Made by a program: the position numbers and the translations under genes. Under the pieces are notes generated by a model. The model had not been told where the DNA came from. It saw nothing but the letters and a program-made list of their open reading frames with translations, and searched no databases. Below, in pieces: positions 8,406 through 20,220 of a stretch of DNA of 64,000 nucleotides; position 1 is the stretch's first letter; each line of letters starts with the position of its first letter. This DNA comes from DASWJZ01 sp963792885 (GTDB taxonomy: Bacteria > Pseudomonadota > Alphaproteobacteria > Rhizobiales > Afifellaceae), in the NCBI GenBank assembly GCA_963792885.1, contig CAWBXX010000005.1, forward strand, positions 46,080 to 110,079, written 5' to 3'.

Positions 8406-10287
8406 ATGAGACTTTCAACCTTCAAAATTGAGAACTTCAAAGGAATCTCAAGAACGTCTGTTCACCTGTCGGATGAAGTCCCAGGGAACGTCATCACGCT
8501 AATAGGACTCAATGAAAGTGGAAAAACAACCATCCTCGAGGGGATATCTCACTTCGTTACAGAGGACAAAGAAACTGCATCGCTTGTTCGGACGGTTCAC
8601 CAGCGCGCTGGACTCCAAGATCTGATCCCAAAGGACAAGAAGGCCGCGTTTACAGGCAACATATCCATTGACCCCACTATAGCCTTTGACAAAAAGGACA
8701 TAGACGGCCTCGCCGAATTCTTCCTCTCGGAGCACAACCTAGTACTAGACAAATCACGACTTCCGAAACATTTTTCAGTTGAGCGCGTTTACAAATTCGT
8801 AGACAGCTCACACGATAGCACCTCCACGCTTTGGTCGATCTCGTTCCAGCTTAAGTCGAAACGAGCCACAAAATTTCGAGGCTACGGCGGCTCAACTGAA
8901 GAGACAAAGAGTATCTGGCTGTCGGGAATACGATATCTGAATAAGCTACTACCTCAGATAGTCTATTTTCCCACATTTCTATTCAACTTTCCAGACAGAA
9001 TATATCTAGAGCAATCCGACCGAGAGATAGACGCCTACTACAAACAGATTTTCCAAGATGTTCTTGATAGTCAAGGCGATAAGCTATCAGTGGAAAGACA
9101 CATTGTTGAAAGAATAAAGGTTCGGCGAGAAGGCTTTCCCACACCTGCTAGCTTTATTGCACACCTACTTGGCTTGGATGAAAAGAGTCAGATCGATGCT
9201 GTTACTCAGAAGCTATCTAACGAGATGAGCCGGGTCATTTTTGGGGCGTGGAGTGGAATTTTGGGGAAAGAGGTTTCAGACAAACGTGTACAAGTGGACT
9301 GGTTTGTCGATAGTGAAAAAAGCAATTCCCCTTATCTCCAAGTTTCTATTATAGATGGGCAGTCTAAGTATGCTCTATCAGAAAGGTCTCTAGGATTCCG
9401 TTGGTTCTTCTCATTTCTTTTGTTTACACAATTCAGAAGAAGTCGCAAGGAGGACAGCGGAATAGTATTCCTATTCGATGAACCAGCCTCGAACTTACAC
9501 TCACGGGCGCAAATAAAACTGCTTGAAAGCTTTTCTAAGATCGCGGGCGGCGTGATGTACGTTATCTACTCCACGCACTCACATTATATGGTGAATCCGC
9601 TTTGGCTGGAGAAAGCGTATATAATCGACAATAAGGCAATCAACTATGATGATGACTCAGAAGTCGACTCTTTTGCAGTGCGAAAGACCGATATTCACGC
9701 GGTGAAGTATCGCCATTTCGTCTCGGCCAACCCGACTAAGACCACCTATTTTCAACCCGTTCTCGATGCACTTGAGGTTTCGTTCAGTCCGCTCGAGCGT
9801 TCGGCTCGTGCCCTAATTGTCGAGGGAAAATTCGATTTCCATCCCTTCCTATATTTTCGTGGGAAGGGCGAGCCGGATATCTTCCCCGCAAACGGGGCTG
9901 GGGGCATTGGATGCCTCATCAACCTATTTCGTGGGTGGGGTGTAGAATTTCGCATCTTGCTAGATGACGACAAGGCGGGGCGCGACGCCAGAGCGAAATA
10001 TGTGCGTGAGTATCTTGTGCCAACTAGCGACGTGGTCACGCTTGGTGAAATTAGCGGCGAGTTTAAGGGAAAGGCGTTTGAGTCGGTCTATCGGGAGGAT
10101 GTCAAGAAGGCAGTTCGGTCCTTCTTCGGAATCGAGAGCATCAAGAAGCGCCAGGTACTCTCTGTTCTTCCAAGACCGCTTGGCGCGTCAATCTCAGCAG
10201 CATTTTCCCGACACCGAAATGGCGTTTCGGCCGATCAAAGTGTGGATCGAGCACGCCTTTATGAAAGGGGGCGCCCTCGGCGGCTGA
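8406..10287 (+). CDS. OLD-like AAA ATPase with C-terminal TOPRIM nuclease domain, candidate defence gene (frame broken near the end)
   Basis: About 627 residues starting MRLSTFKIENFKGISRT, the typical SMC/RecF-type opening. Walker A is GLNESGKTT; Walker B is VFLFDEPASNLHSRAQ; an H-loop histidine follows in YSTHSHYMV. The C-terminal third has a TOPRIM pattern: LIVEGKFDFHPF (glutamate) and LLDDDKAGRD (D-x-D). This is the OLD/overcoming-lysogenization layout, known from anti-phage nucleases. No UvrD-like partner (as in Gabija) follows. Base composition is far more AT-rich than all neighbours, especially 8400-9650, implying transfer. Near 10150 the frame shifts by one base; the shifted frame gives a better C-terminus (YSLFFQDRLARQSQQHFP, stop at 10287). 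Upstream in-frame sequence (8094-8405) lacks domain similarity. Confidence 0.8.
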
Positions 10288-10453
10288 CATAGGGACAATC
10301 CGGCCGGTCGCTCTCTCATTGCAAGCGTTGTGACGATCCGGCGGGTATGGAAGGCTCATCGCCGGCCGGTACTGCTAGCGCGTTTCTGCGCTAACCAGTG
10401 GCACGTCCCCTGCCAGATTTGACTCCCCTCTCATCCCCGCTACATCTCCGGCC

Positions 10454-11898
10454 ATGCCCCCCACCACCCTCACCTTCGGCTGCCGTTTGAACGCCGCGGA
10501 GTCGCGCGCCATGTCGCTCCGCGCGGCGGAGGCAGGGCTTTCCGACGCGATTCTCGTCAACACCTGCGCGGTGACGGCGGAGGCCGTGCGCCAGGCGCGG
10601 CAGGCGATCCGCAAGGCGCGCCGCGAGCATCCGCGCAAAAAGATCGTCGTCTCCGGCTGCGCCGCGCAGACCGAGCCGGAAAAATTCGCCGCCATGCCGG
10701 AGGTCGATCTCGTCCTCGGCAACGAGGAGAAGCTCCACGCGGAGTCGTATCGCCGGCTATGGAGCCCACCCAACCTCCCTCATGCTGAGGTGCTTCGCAA
10801 AGCGAAGCCTCGAAGCACGCAGTTCGGGGCGTCCAGCCCCTCCTCCACCGCCCTTCGAGGCAACGCCGACACAGTCGGCGTTGCACCTCAGGATGTGGGG
10901 CATCAAACAAGGTTGCCCCTCCCCGACTTCGGCCTCTCCGCCCAGGAGAAAATCCTCGTCGGCGACATCTTCGCCGTCACCGAGACCGCCGCGCACATGC
11001 TCGACGGCTTCGCCGCCCCGATGGAAATGAGCGCGCCCGCGCCTTCGTGCAGGTGCAGAACGGCTGCGATCATCGCTGCACCTTCTGCGTCATCCCTTAT
11101 GGCCGCGGGAATTCGCGCTCCGTGCCGATGGGCGCGGTGATCGACGCAGTGCGCCGCCTCGTCGCGAGCGGCGCGCAGGAAATCGTGCTGACCGGCGTCG
11201 ACGTCACCGCCTACGGCGCCGACCTTCCCGGCCGCCCGAAGCTCGGCGCGCTGGTGCGAAAAATCCTGAAGCACGTGCCGGAGCTTCCGCGCCTGCGCCT
11301 CACCTCGATCAACTCCGTCGAGGCCGACGACGAACTGATGCGCGCCATCGCCGAGGAGGAGCGGCTGATGCCGCATCTCCATCTCTCGCTCCAGTCCGGC
11401 GACGACATGATCCTGAAGCGCATGAAGCGCCGCCACGCCCGCGCCGACGCGATTCGCTTCTGCGATGAGGTGCGGCGGCTGCGTCCGGACGTCGTCCTCG
11501 GCGCCGATTTGATCGCCGGCTTCCCGACCGAGACCGAGGAGATGTTCGAAAATACCCGCGCGCTGATCGACGATTGCGGGCTGACGCTCCTTCACGTCTT
11601 CCCCTTCTCCCCGCGCCCCGGAACGCCCGCCGCACGGATGCCCCATGTCGAGCCAAACCTGGCCCGCGCGAGAGCCAGGATGGTGCGCCAGGCAGGCCAT
11701 AGTGCATTGTCCGCGCGTCTATCCGCGGAGGTTGGCAAGGTGCGGAATATCCTCGTCGAGAAGCCGGGCTTCGGGCGCACCGAGCACTATCTTCCCGTCG
11801 CTTTCGAGGGCGGCGAGCCCGGCGCGATCGTCTCAGCGAGGATTGCAGCCGCTGACGACAAGTCCCTCTTCGCGCAAGAGATTCGGGCCGCGGCCTGA
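10454..11898 (+). CDS. mtaB: tRNA N6-threonylcarbamoyladenosine methylthiotransferase, carrying an in-frame repeat insertion (frame broken)
   Basis: Radical SAM enzyme adding a methylthio group to t6A37 in tRNA. The N-terminal UPF0004 domain has its cysteines in FGCRLN, VNTCAVT and SGCAAQ; the radical SAM motif is CDHRCTFC. After about residue 105 a roughly 48-residue stretch (10769-10915) encoded by a dispersed palindromic repeat interrupts the normal sequence in frame; family similarity resumes at FGLSAQEKILVGDIFAVTET. One base appears lost near 11035, just before the radical SAM motif. The stop overlaps the ftsY start (TGATG). Confidence 0.85.
10769..10915. repeat. Dispersed palindromic repeat element inside mtaB
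   Basis: Runs from CCTCATGCTGAGGTGC through AAGCCTCGAAGCACG and CCCTTCGAGGC to GCACCTCAGGATGTGG. Its ends are complementary (CTGAGGTGC against GCACCTCAG) and internal parts also pair (CGCCGACACAGTCGGCG). This is the kind of long palindrome usually found between genes in Rhizobiales, here lying within a coding sequence and translated. Confidence 0.75.
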
Positions 11899-12933
11899 TG
11901 GCGGAATCGCGCAGAGGTTTCCTGGGTCGGCTCCTCGGCGAAGCGCCGGAGCGCTCCGCCAAGCCCGAGGACCCTGCCCCGCAAGCCGCTGAAGCGACTG
12001 CGCAATCTCCCGAGAAGAAGGGCTTGTGGGACCGCCTGAAGTCCGGTCTCGCCCGCTCCTCCCAATCGCTGACCAGCGGCATCGCCGACGTCTTCACCAA
12101 GCGCAAGCTCGACGCGGAAGCCCTTGAAGAGCTTGAGGAACTGCTCCTGAAGGCCGACCTCGGCATGGCCACCGCGTCGCATGTCGTCGAGGCGCTCTCG
12201 CGCCAGCGCTTGAACAAGGAAGTCACGCCCGGAAGAGGTGCGCGCGGTCCTTGCCGCGGAGGTCGAGAAGGCTTTGGCGCCCGTCGCCAAGCCATTGGAG
12301 ATCAACGCAGAACACCGCCCGTTCGTCGTGCTCGTCGTTGGCGTGAACGGCACCGGCAAGACCACCACGATCGGCAAGCTCGCCGCCCGCTTCGCTCGCG
12401 AGGGCCGGAAGGTCATGCTTTGCGCCGGCGACACGTTCCGCGCCGCCGCCATCGAGCAGCTCAAGATCTGGGGCGAGCGCGCGCACGCTCCCGTCGTTGC
12501 CAAGGCGCCCGGCTCCGATTCCGCCGGCCTCGCCTTCGAAGCGCTTGAGGAAGCAAAAGAATCCGGCGCCGACGTGCTTCTGATCGACACCGCGGGCCGG
12601 CTGCACAACAAGGCGGAGCTGATGGCGGAGCTCGCCAAAGTCATTCGCGTCCTGAAGAAGCAGGATCCGAGCGCGCCGCACGCCGTGCTCTTGACCCTCG
12701 ACGCAACGACGGGCCAGAACGCCCTGAATCAAGTGGAGGTTTTCCGTGCTGAATCAGGGGTTACGGGTCTTGTGATGACCAAGCTCGACGGCACCGCGCG
12801 CGGCGGCATCCTGGTCGCCATCGCCGCCAAGTACAAGCTCCCCGTGCACTTCATCGGCGTCGGCGAAGCCATCGAGGACCTTCAGCCTTTTTCCGCGCAC
12901 GACTTCGCGCGCGCCATCGCCGGGGTCGCCTGA
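11898..12933 (+). CDS. ftsY: Signal recognition particle receptor FtsY (frame broken)
   Basis: SRP receptor GTPase that docks ribosomes for membrane protein insertion. About 345 residues: a short acidic N-terminal region, the helical N domain (KGLWDRLKSGLARSS), then the G domain with GVNGTGKTTTIGKLA (G1), DTFRAAAIEQL, DTAGRLHNK (G3) and TKLDGTARGG (G4). A single extra base near 12231 shifts the frame between the N and G domains; removing it restores ...KEVTPEEVRAVLA. Because the gene is essential, a sequence error is the likely cause. Starts within the mtaB stop and ends overlapping the yciB start. Confidence 0.93.
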
Positions 12934-13574
12934 TGGCCATCTTCGAGCGCGGGCCGAACGATCCCGGCCACGCGCAGGTCAACCCGTTTCTGAAGCTCGC
13001 GCTGGAGCTCGGGCCGCTAGCCGTCTTCTTCTTCGGCAACGCCTACGGCGACGCGCTTGCGCGCGCCTTCCCGCCGCTCGCCGCGCTCGGCGGCAAGCTC
13101 TTCGTCGCGACCGCGCTGTTCATCGCCGCCACAGTGATTGCGCTCATCGCATCGCTGCTACTGACGCGTCGGCTCCCAATCATGCCGGTCGTCACCGGCG
13201 TCGTCGTCCTCGTCTTCGGCGGGCTGACGCTCGCGCTTCAGGACGAGGCCTTCATCAAGATGAAGCCGACGATCGTGAACGTGCTCTTCGGCTCGACGCT
13301 CCTCGGCGGGCTCCTCTTCAAGCGCTCGCTTCTCGGCTACGTCTTCGACACCGTCTTCCGCCTCGACGACGAGGGCTGGCGCAAGCTCACCTTCCGCTGG
13401 GGGCTGTTCTTCTTCTTCCTTGCCGCCGCCAACGAGGTCGTGTGGCGGAATTTCTCCGACGACGCCTGGGTGAACTTCAAGGTGTTCGGCATCATGCCGC
13501 TCACCATCCTCTTCACACTCACCCAGATGCCGCTCATCCAGCGCCACGCGCTACCCGAGCCGGAGAAGAGCTAG
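12933..13574 (+). CDS. yciB: Inner membrane septation protein A family (YciB/IspZ)
   Basis: Encodes 213 residues with five or six hydrophobic segments, including the family segment KMKPTIVNVLFGSTLLGG and FFFFLAAANEVVWRNFSDDAWVNFKVFG. Homologues affect septation and envelope synthesis in enterobacteria. The ATG overlaps the ftsY stop (TGATG), so the three genes mtaB-ftsY-yciB are translationally coupled. The 3' end overlaps the end of ccmG on the other strand by 24 bases. Confidence 0.9.
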   Translation: MAIFERGPNDPGHAQVNPFLKLALELGPLAVFFFGNAYGDALARAFPPLAALGGKLFVATALFIAATVIALIASLLLTRRLPIMPVVTGVVVLVFGGLTLALQDEAFIKMKPTIVNVLFGSTLLGGLLFKRSLLGYVFDTVFRLDDEGWRKLTFRWGLFFFFLAAANEVVWRNFSDDAWVNFKVFGIMPLTILFTLTQMPLIQRHALPEPEKS

Positions 13575-14159
13575 CTCGGCGCCAGCGCCGCTTCTCAACG
13601 CCGGCATCAAATCGCTCTTCAGCCCCTCTTCGGAGAGCGGGCCGATGAACTTGTGCACGATGATCCCGTCCTTGACGACGAACGTCTCCGGCACGCCGTA
13701 GACGCCCCAGTCGATGCCGATCTTGCCGTCGCGGTCGGCGCCGATCCTGGCGAACGGATCGCCGAGAGCGCCGAGGAACCGCTGCGCGTTCTCGGGGATG
13801 TCCTTGTAGTTGATGCCGACGAGATCGAAGCGCTTGTCGGCGGCGAGCTGCAGCAGGATCGGGTGCTCCAACCGGCACGGTCCGCACCACGACGCCCAGA
13901 CATTGACCAGGTGGACGCCTTTCGAGAGGTCGGCGCTGGAAAGCCCCGCCTCGGCCCCCTCCTCGATCGGCGGCAGCGAGAACTCCGGCACCGGCTTGTT
14001 CAGAAGCGCCGAGGGGATGCGCGACGGGTCGCCCGCGTTGAGCCGGAAGGCGAAGAGCACCGCGACCAAGATGAAGCCCGCAAGCGGCAGGAGCGGCCAT
14101 AGACGCCTGATCGGCGAGCGCGCCACTGTCGCTTTCTCAGCCTCCACGGCGTCACTCAC
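13551..14159 (-). CDS. ccmG: Thiol:disulfide interchange protein CcmG/DsbE
   Basis: Periplasmic membrane-anchored thioredoxin that reduces apocytochrome c for haem attachment. 202 residues: an N-terminal anchor (LWPLLPLAGFILVAVLFAF) then a thioredoxin fold with WASWCGPC and the cis-proline loop YGVPETFVV. The start is GTG at 14159, overlapping the ccmD stop by GTGA. Last gene of a five-gene minus-strand haem maturation cluster. Confidence 0.93.
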   Translation of the reverse strand: MSDAVEAEKATVARSPIRRLWPLLPLAGFILVAVLFAFRLNAGDPSRIPSALLNKPVPEFSLPPIEEGAEAGLSSADLSKGVHLVNVWASWCGPCRLEHPILLQLAADKRFDLVGINYKDIPENAQRFLGALGDPFARIGADRDGKIGIDWGVYGVPETFVVKDGIIVHKFIGPLSEEGLKSDLMPALRSGAGAELALLRLG

Positions 14160-14314
14160 CGCGGCACCTCCGAGCGCCGGCGGATGCCCCGCTCCTCGAG
14201 TCGCGCAAGCTTTCGCTTCTGCGCTCTGAGATCGAGGAGCACGCCCGCGACCATGCCGAGGAGTACGATTGCCGCCGCGAGATAGGCGGCAACGATGTAG
14301 CCGAGATGTGTCAT
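14156..14314 (-). CDS. ccmD: Haem exporter protein CcmD
   Basis: Small 52-residue membrane protein: MTHLGYIVAAYLAAAIVLLGMVAGV is the single helix, followed by a basic cytoplasmic tail (LRAQKRKLARLEERG). CcmD associates with the CcmABC complex and helps release holo-CcmE. It begins inside the ccmC stop (ATGA) and ends in the ccmG start. Position and topology make the call secure despite its size. Confidence 0.9.
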   Translation of the reverse strand: MTHLGYIVAAYLAAAIVLLGMVAGVLLDLRAQKRKLARLEERGIRRRSEVPR

Positions 14315-15087
14315 GGCGTGGGCTGCAGCACCGGGCGGCCGGCGCTCACCGGCGCCGCGGCCACAAGCTCCGCGGCGCGCACGCGGCGGCGAAAGATTTC
14401 GGCGCGCATCGCCGCAAGGAGCAGCGTGACGAAAAGCGTCGCGAAGGCCGCGAGCATGACGAAGAGCGGCGTCAGCATCGAGGGATCGATGCTCGGCCCA
14501 TCGAGGCGGAAGATACTCTCGCCCTGATGCAGCGTGTTCCACCAATCGACCGAGAACTTGATAATCGGGATGTTGATGGAGCCGACTAGGATGAGCACCG
14601 CCGCGAGGCGCCCCGCACGCGCCGGATCGTCGGAGGCGCGCCAGAGCGCGATCAGCCCGAGATACATGATGAAGAGCACGAGGAACGAGGTGAGCCGCGC
14701 GTCCCAAACCCACCACGCCCCCCACATCGGCTTTCCCCAGATCGAGCCGGTGACCAGGCCAAGGAAGGTGAATGCCGCACCGAGCGGCGCCGCGCTCTTC
14801 GCCGCCACATCGGCGAGCGGGTGCCGCCAGACGAGCGTGCCAAGCGCGGAGACCGCCATCAGCGCGTAGCAGCCCATCGCCAACATTGCCGCGGGCACAT
14901 GGATGTACATGATCCGGACCGTGTCGCCCTGCTGATAATCCGCCGGTGAGGCATAGAGCGCGAAATAGAGCCCGAGCGCGAAAAGGCTCGCCGCCGCAGC
15001 CGACAGCCATGGCAGGACCCGCGCGGAAAACGCCAGGAACCGCGCAGGGTTAGCCAAATTCGTGATTGGCGAGATCGGGCTCGGCAT
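14311..15087 (-). CDS. ccmC: Haem exporter permease CcmC
   Basis: 258-residue polytopic membrane protein that loads haem onto CcmE. The tryptophan-rich haem-handling motif WGAWWVWD is present, with conserved histidines in MYIHVPAA and WRHPLAD, and six membrane segments. A 70-base gap separates it from ccmB upstream. An ATG at 15087 starts the protein (MPSPISPITNLA). Confidence 0.95.
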   Translation of the reverse strand: MPSPISPITNLANPARFLAFSARVLPWLSAAAASLFALGLYFALYASPADYQQGDTVRIMYIHVPAAMLAMGCYALMAVSALGTLVWRHPLADVAAKSAAPLGAAFTFLGLVTGSIWGKPMWGAWWVWDARLTSFLVLFIMYLGLIALWRASDDPARAGRLAAVLILVGSINIPIIKFSVDWWNTLHQGESIFRLDGPSIDPSMLTPLFVMLAAFATLFVTLLLAAMRAEIFRRRVRAAELVAAAPVSAGRPVLQPTP

Positions 15088-15157
15088 GGGCGGAACCTAT
15101 TGCCGCCGGGGGCACACGGCAATGCGGCGGATCAATCGCCCCATCAATGGTTTGCGA

Positions 15158-15826
15158 TCACTCAAGCGCAAGCTTTAGCGCCGCCGCCGCGGCTATCGGC
15201 GCCAGCACCAGCGCGACAAGCGTGCCGGCGCAAAGCAGCAGGAACGGCGACAGGAACGGCTCCGGGTCGAGGATTGCGCCGTTCGTCGCCGCCACCCCGA
15301 AGATCAGCACAGGCACCGTCAGCGGAAGCACCAGGACCGCGATGAGCAATCCGCCGCGGGGAAGGCCGGCGGTCAGCGCCGCACCGACGGCGCCGATCAG
15401 CGTAAGCGCCGGCGAGCCCACGAGAAGCGTCAGCGCCACCGCCCCCATCGCGAGCGGCTCAAGGTTCAAAAGAAGGCCGAGGATCGGCGCCGCGACGACG
15501 ATCGGCAGCCCGGTCGCGAGCCAATGCCCGGCAAGCCGACCGAGCACATAGAGGACGAGCGGTTCGCGCGAGACGACGTAGAGATCGAGCGAGCCGTCCT
15601 CGCGATCGGCGCCGAAAAGGCGCTCCAGCCCGAGCAGCGAAGCAAGAAGCGCCGCGATCCAAAGCATCGCCGGCCCGATGTGGGCGAGGAGCTTCAAGTC
15701 AGGTCCGATGCCGAACGGCACGACGGAGACGACGGCGAGGAAGAAAATGAGTGCCACGATCGCGCCGCCGCCGGCGCGAAGCCCAAGCCGAAGCGTCTGC
15801 GCAGCGACGGCGAGAAAAGTCGTCAT
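15158..15826 (-). CDS. ccmB: Haem exporter permease CcmB
   Basis: 222 residues, six membrane segments, with the conserved ERLFGADREDGSLD motif of CcmB near residues 68-80. It is the membrane partner of the CcmA ATPase in haem maturation. Its ATG overlaps the ccmA stop by ATGA, indicating coupled synthesis of the two subunits. Confidence 0.95.
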   Translation of the reverse strand: MTTFLAVAAQTLRLGLRAGGGAIVALIFFLAVVSVVPFGIGPDLKLLAHIGPAMLWIAALLASLLGLERLFGADREDGSLDLYVVSREPLVLYVLGRLAGHWLATGLPIVVAAPILGLLLNLEPLAMGAVALTLLVGSPALTLIGAVGAALTAGLPRGGLLIAVLVLPLTVPVLIFGVAATNGAILDPEPFLSPFLLLCAGTLVALVLAPIAAAAALKLALE

Positions 15827-16458
15827 TGCGCGCGGCCTAGATCGAGGGTCGCCTGCACCTCGATCGGCAGAGCCTGATGCGTCGCCGCTACGATGAGACC
15901 TCCGCGGGAAAGGTGCGCCGCCATCAGTCGGCCGAGCAGCGCCTCACCGTCGCTGTCGAGCGACGACGCGGGCTCGTCGAGGAGCCAGAGCGGCCGCGGT
16001 GAAAGGAGGAGCCGCGCAAGCGCCGCACGCCGCCGCTGGCCGGCGGAAAGAACCGTCACATGGAGGTCGAGCGCATGCCCGACCCCCGCGATCTCCGCGG
16101 CCTCGTCGGTATCGCTGTCGAGCACCACCCGCCCTTCCTGTCGATAGACGGCGCTCCAGAAGCGGAGCGTCTCGCGCAGGGTCAGCGCGGGCTTCAGTGC
16201 GTCGGCATGGCCGAGATAGTGCGCGACAGCCGTGTCTTCGTCCCGGCCCTCGATCCGGATCTCGCCCGCCTCGGGGCGAAGCAGCCCGCCGATCAGGCGA
16301 AGCAGGCTCGACTTCCCGGCCCCGTTCGGTCCGACGACAGCCATCGCGTTTCCCGCCGCGACCCGGAACGACAGGCCAACGAAGACCGTGCGACCGCCGC
16401 GCACGCAGGCGAGGTCGCGCACGTCGAGAACAAGCGGGGCAAAGGCTCCGGTCGGCAT
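15823..16458 (-). CDS. ccmA: Haem exporter ATP-binding protein CcmA
   Basis: ABC ATPase of the CcmAB complex. Walker A GPNGAGKSSLLRLI, signature LSAGQRRRAALARL, Walker B LWLLDEPASSLD. From the ATG at 16458 it has 211 residues, matching the family; an in-frame ATG at 16524 would add 22 residues not typical of CcmA. First gene of the minus-strand cluster, divergent from acnA. Confidence 0.93.
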   Translation of the reverse strand: MPTGAFAPLVLDVRDLACVRGGRTVFVGLSFRVAAGNAMAVVGPNGAGKSSLLRLIGGLLRPEAGEIRIEGRDEDTAVAHYLGHADALKPALTLRETLRFWSAVYRQEGRVVLDSDTDEAAEIAGVGHALDLHVTVLSAGQRRRAALARLLLSPRPLWLLDEPASSLDSDGEALLGRLMAAHLSRGGLIVAATHQALPIEVQATLDLGRAQ

Positions 16459-16571
16459 CGCGAAAGGGTCACGCCCCGCAGTTTCGAATGCTTCTAGTCG
16501 CTGGCGTCGGCTTACAAAATCCACTATATCCGCGGCAACCCGGCGCGACAGGCGCTCCTCCTCGCCGGTTG

Positions 16572-16591
16572 TTCAGGCACTGTCGCCTGAA
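16572..16591. promoter_or_regulatory. Inverted repeat in the acnA leader
   Basis: TTCAGGC and GCCTGAA form a perfect 7-bp inverted repeat with a 6-base spacer, about 40 bases before the acnA start in the ccmA-acnA divergent region. It could be a protein operator or an RNA hairpin in the leader. No regulator is identifiable from the sequence. Confidence 0.35.
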
Positions 16592-16632
16592 GGCGGCGGT
16601 GCCCTACGCCGCATTCGCAGAAGGAGCACCCC

Positions 16633-19332
<2,700 letters not shown>

Positions 19333-19362
19333 AGGAGAGAGCTTTGAGGGGAGCTCTTGGAG

Positions 19363-19388
19363 GGCGCGGCCAGAACGCCGCGCCTTTT
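19363..19388 (+). terminator. Intrinsic terminator of acnA
   Basis: GGCGCGG and CCGCGCC form a 7-bp stem with an 8-base loop, followed directly by TTTT, 30 bases after the acnA stop. Confidence 0.75.
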
Positions 19389-19477
19389 CGTACGCGCCGC
19401 CGTCGCTGGATTTCACATACGTGTGTGTCAATCCAATGTGACTGGCCCGTGACGGAGCGCAGCCGTAGCTGGACGAT

Positions 19478-20218
19478 ATGAGATATCTTCCAGCGCTTCT
19501 CGGTGCGCTCGGCGCCTGCGCCATCGCGACGACCGTTGCCGCGGGAGGGTCTGCTGCGTCGCAGCAGCCGAAGGCGATCGTCGAGCTCTTCACCAGCCAA
19601 GGCTGCTCGTCCTGCGTTGCGGCCGACGCCTATTTCGCCGAGCTCGCCAAGCGCAAGGACGTCGTCGCGCTGTCGCTCCACGTCGACTACTGGGACTATC
19701 TCGGCTGGCGCGACACGCTCGGCGATGCTGCTTACACGCAGCGTCAGCGCGACTACGCCGCCGCGCACGGCAGCCGGCGCATCTACACGCCGCAGATCGT
19801 CGTCAACGGCACTGAAGATTTCGTCGGCAGCGACCGTCGCTCGGTCGATTCGGCGATTGCGCATTCGAGCCTTAGCGTGCCGGTGACCATGCGCCGCGGC
19901 GACGGCACGGTGGAGATCGAGGTCGGGGCACGTCCGAAGCCGAATTCGATGCCGGCTACGATCCGCCTCGCGCTCCTCACCACCGAAGCGAAAGTCTCGA
20001 TCGCGCGCGGCGAGAACGCGGGAGCCACGATCGACTACTACAACGTCGTGCGCGGCTTGCGCCCGGTCGGCATGTGGGACGGCGAAGCGGTGAAGATCAC
20101 GCTGCCGCAGCATGAGATCATGCCGAACGGCATCGACGGTTGCGCCATCATCGTCCAGGAAGACGATCCGAGAGGACCCGGCGCCATCATCGGCGCCGGC
20201 TGGCTCGGTAACTGGTGA
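19478..20218 (+). CDS. DUF1223 thioredoxin-like secreted protein
   Basis: 246 residues with an N-terminal signal peptide (LLGALGACAIATTVAAG). The DUF1223 domain follows: VELFTSQGCSSCVAADAYF with a C-S-S-C pair, LHVDYWDYLGWRD and YTPQIVVNG, a thioredoxin-like fold of unknown substrate. The acnA-DUF1223 neighbourhood is conserved in Rhizobiales. It converges on tesA with a two-base gap. Confidence 0.88.
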   Translation: MRYLPALLGALGACAIATTVAAGGSAASQQPKAIVELFTSQGCSSCVAADAYFAELAKRKDVVALSLHVDYWDYLGWRDTLGDAAYTQRQRDYAAAHGSRRIYTPQIVVNGTEDFVGSDRRSVDSAIAHSSLSVPVTMRRGDGTVEIEVGARPKPNSMPATIRLALLTTEAKVSIARGENAGATIDYYNVVRGLRPVGMWDGEAVKITLPQHEIMPNGIDGCAIIVQEDDPRGPGAIIGAGWLGNW

Positions 20219-20220
20219 CG

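Noticed and set aside
8406..10287. Gabija system
   Set aside because: A GajB-like UvrD helicase would be expected next to the nuclease; mtaB follows instead.
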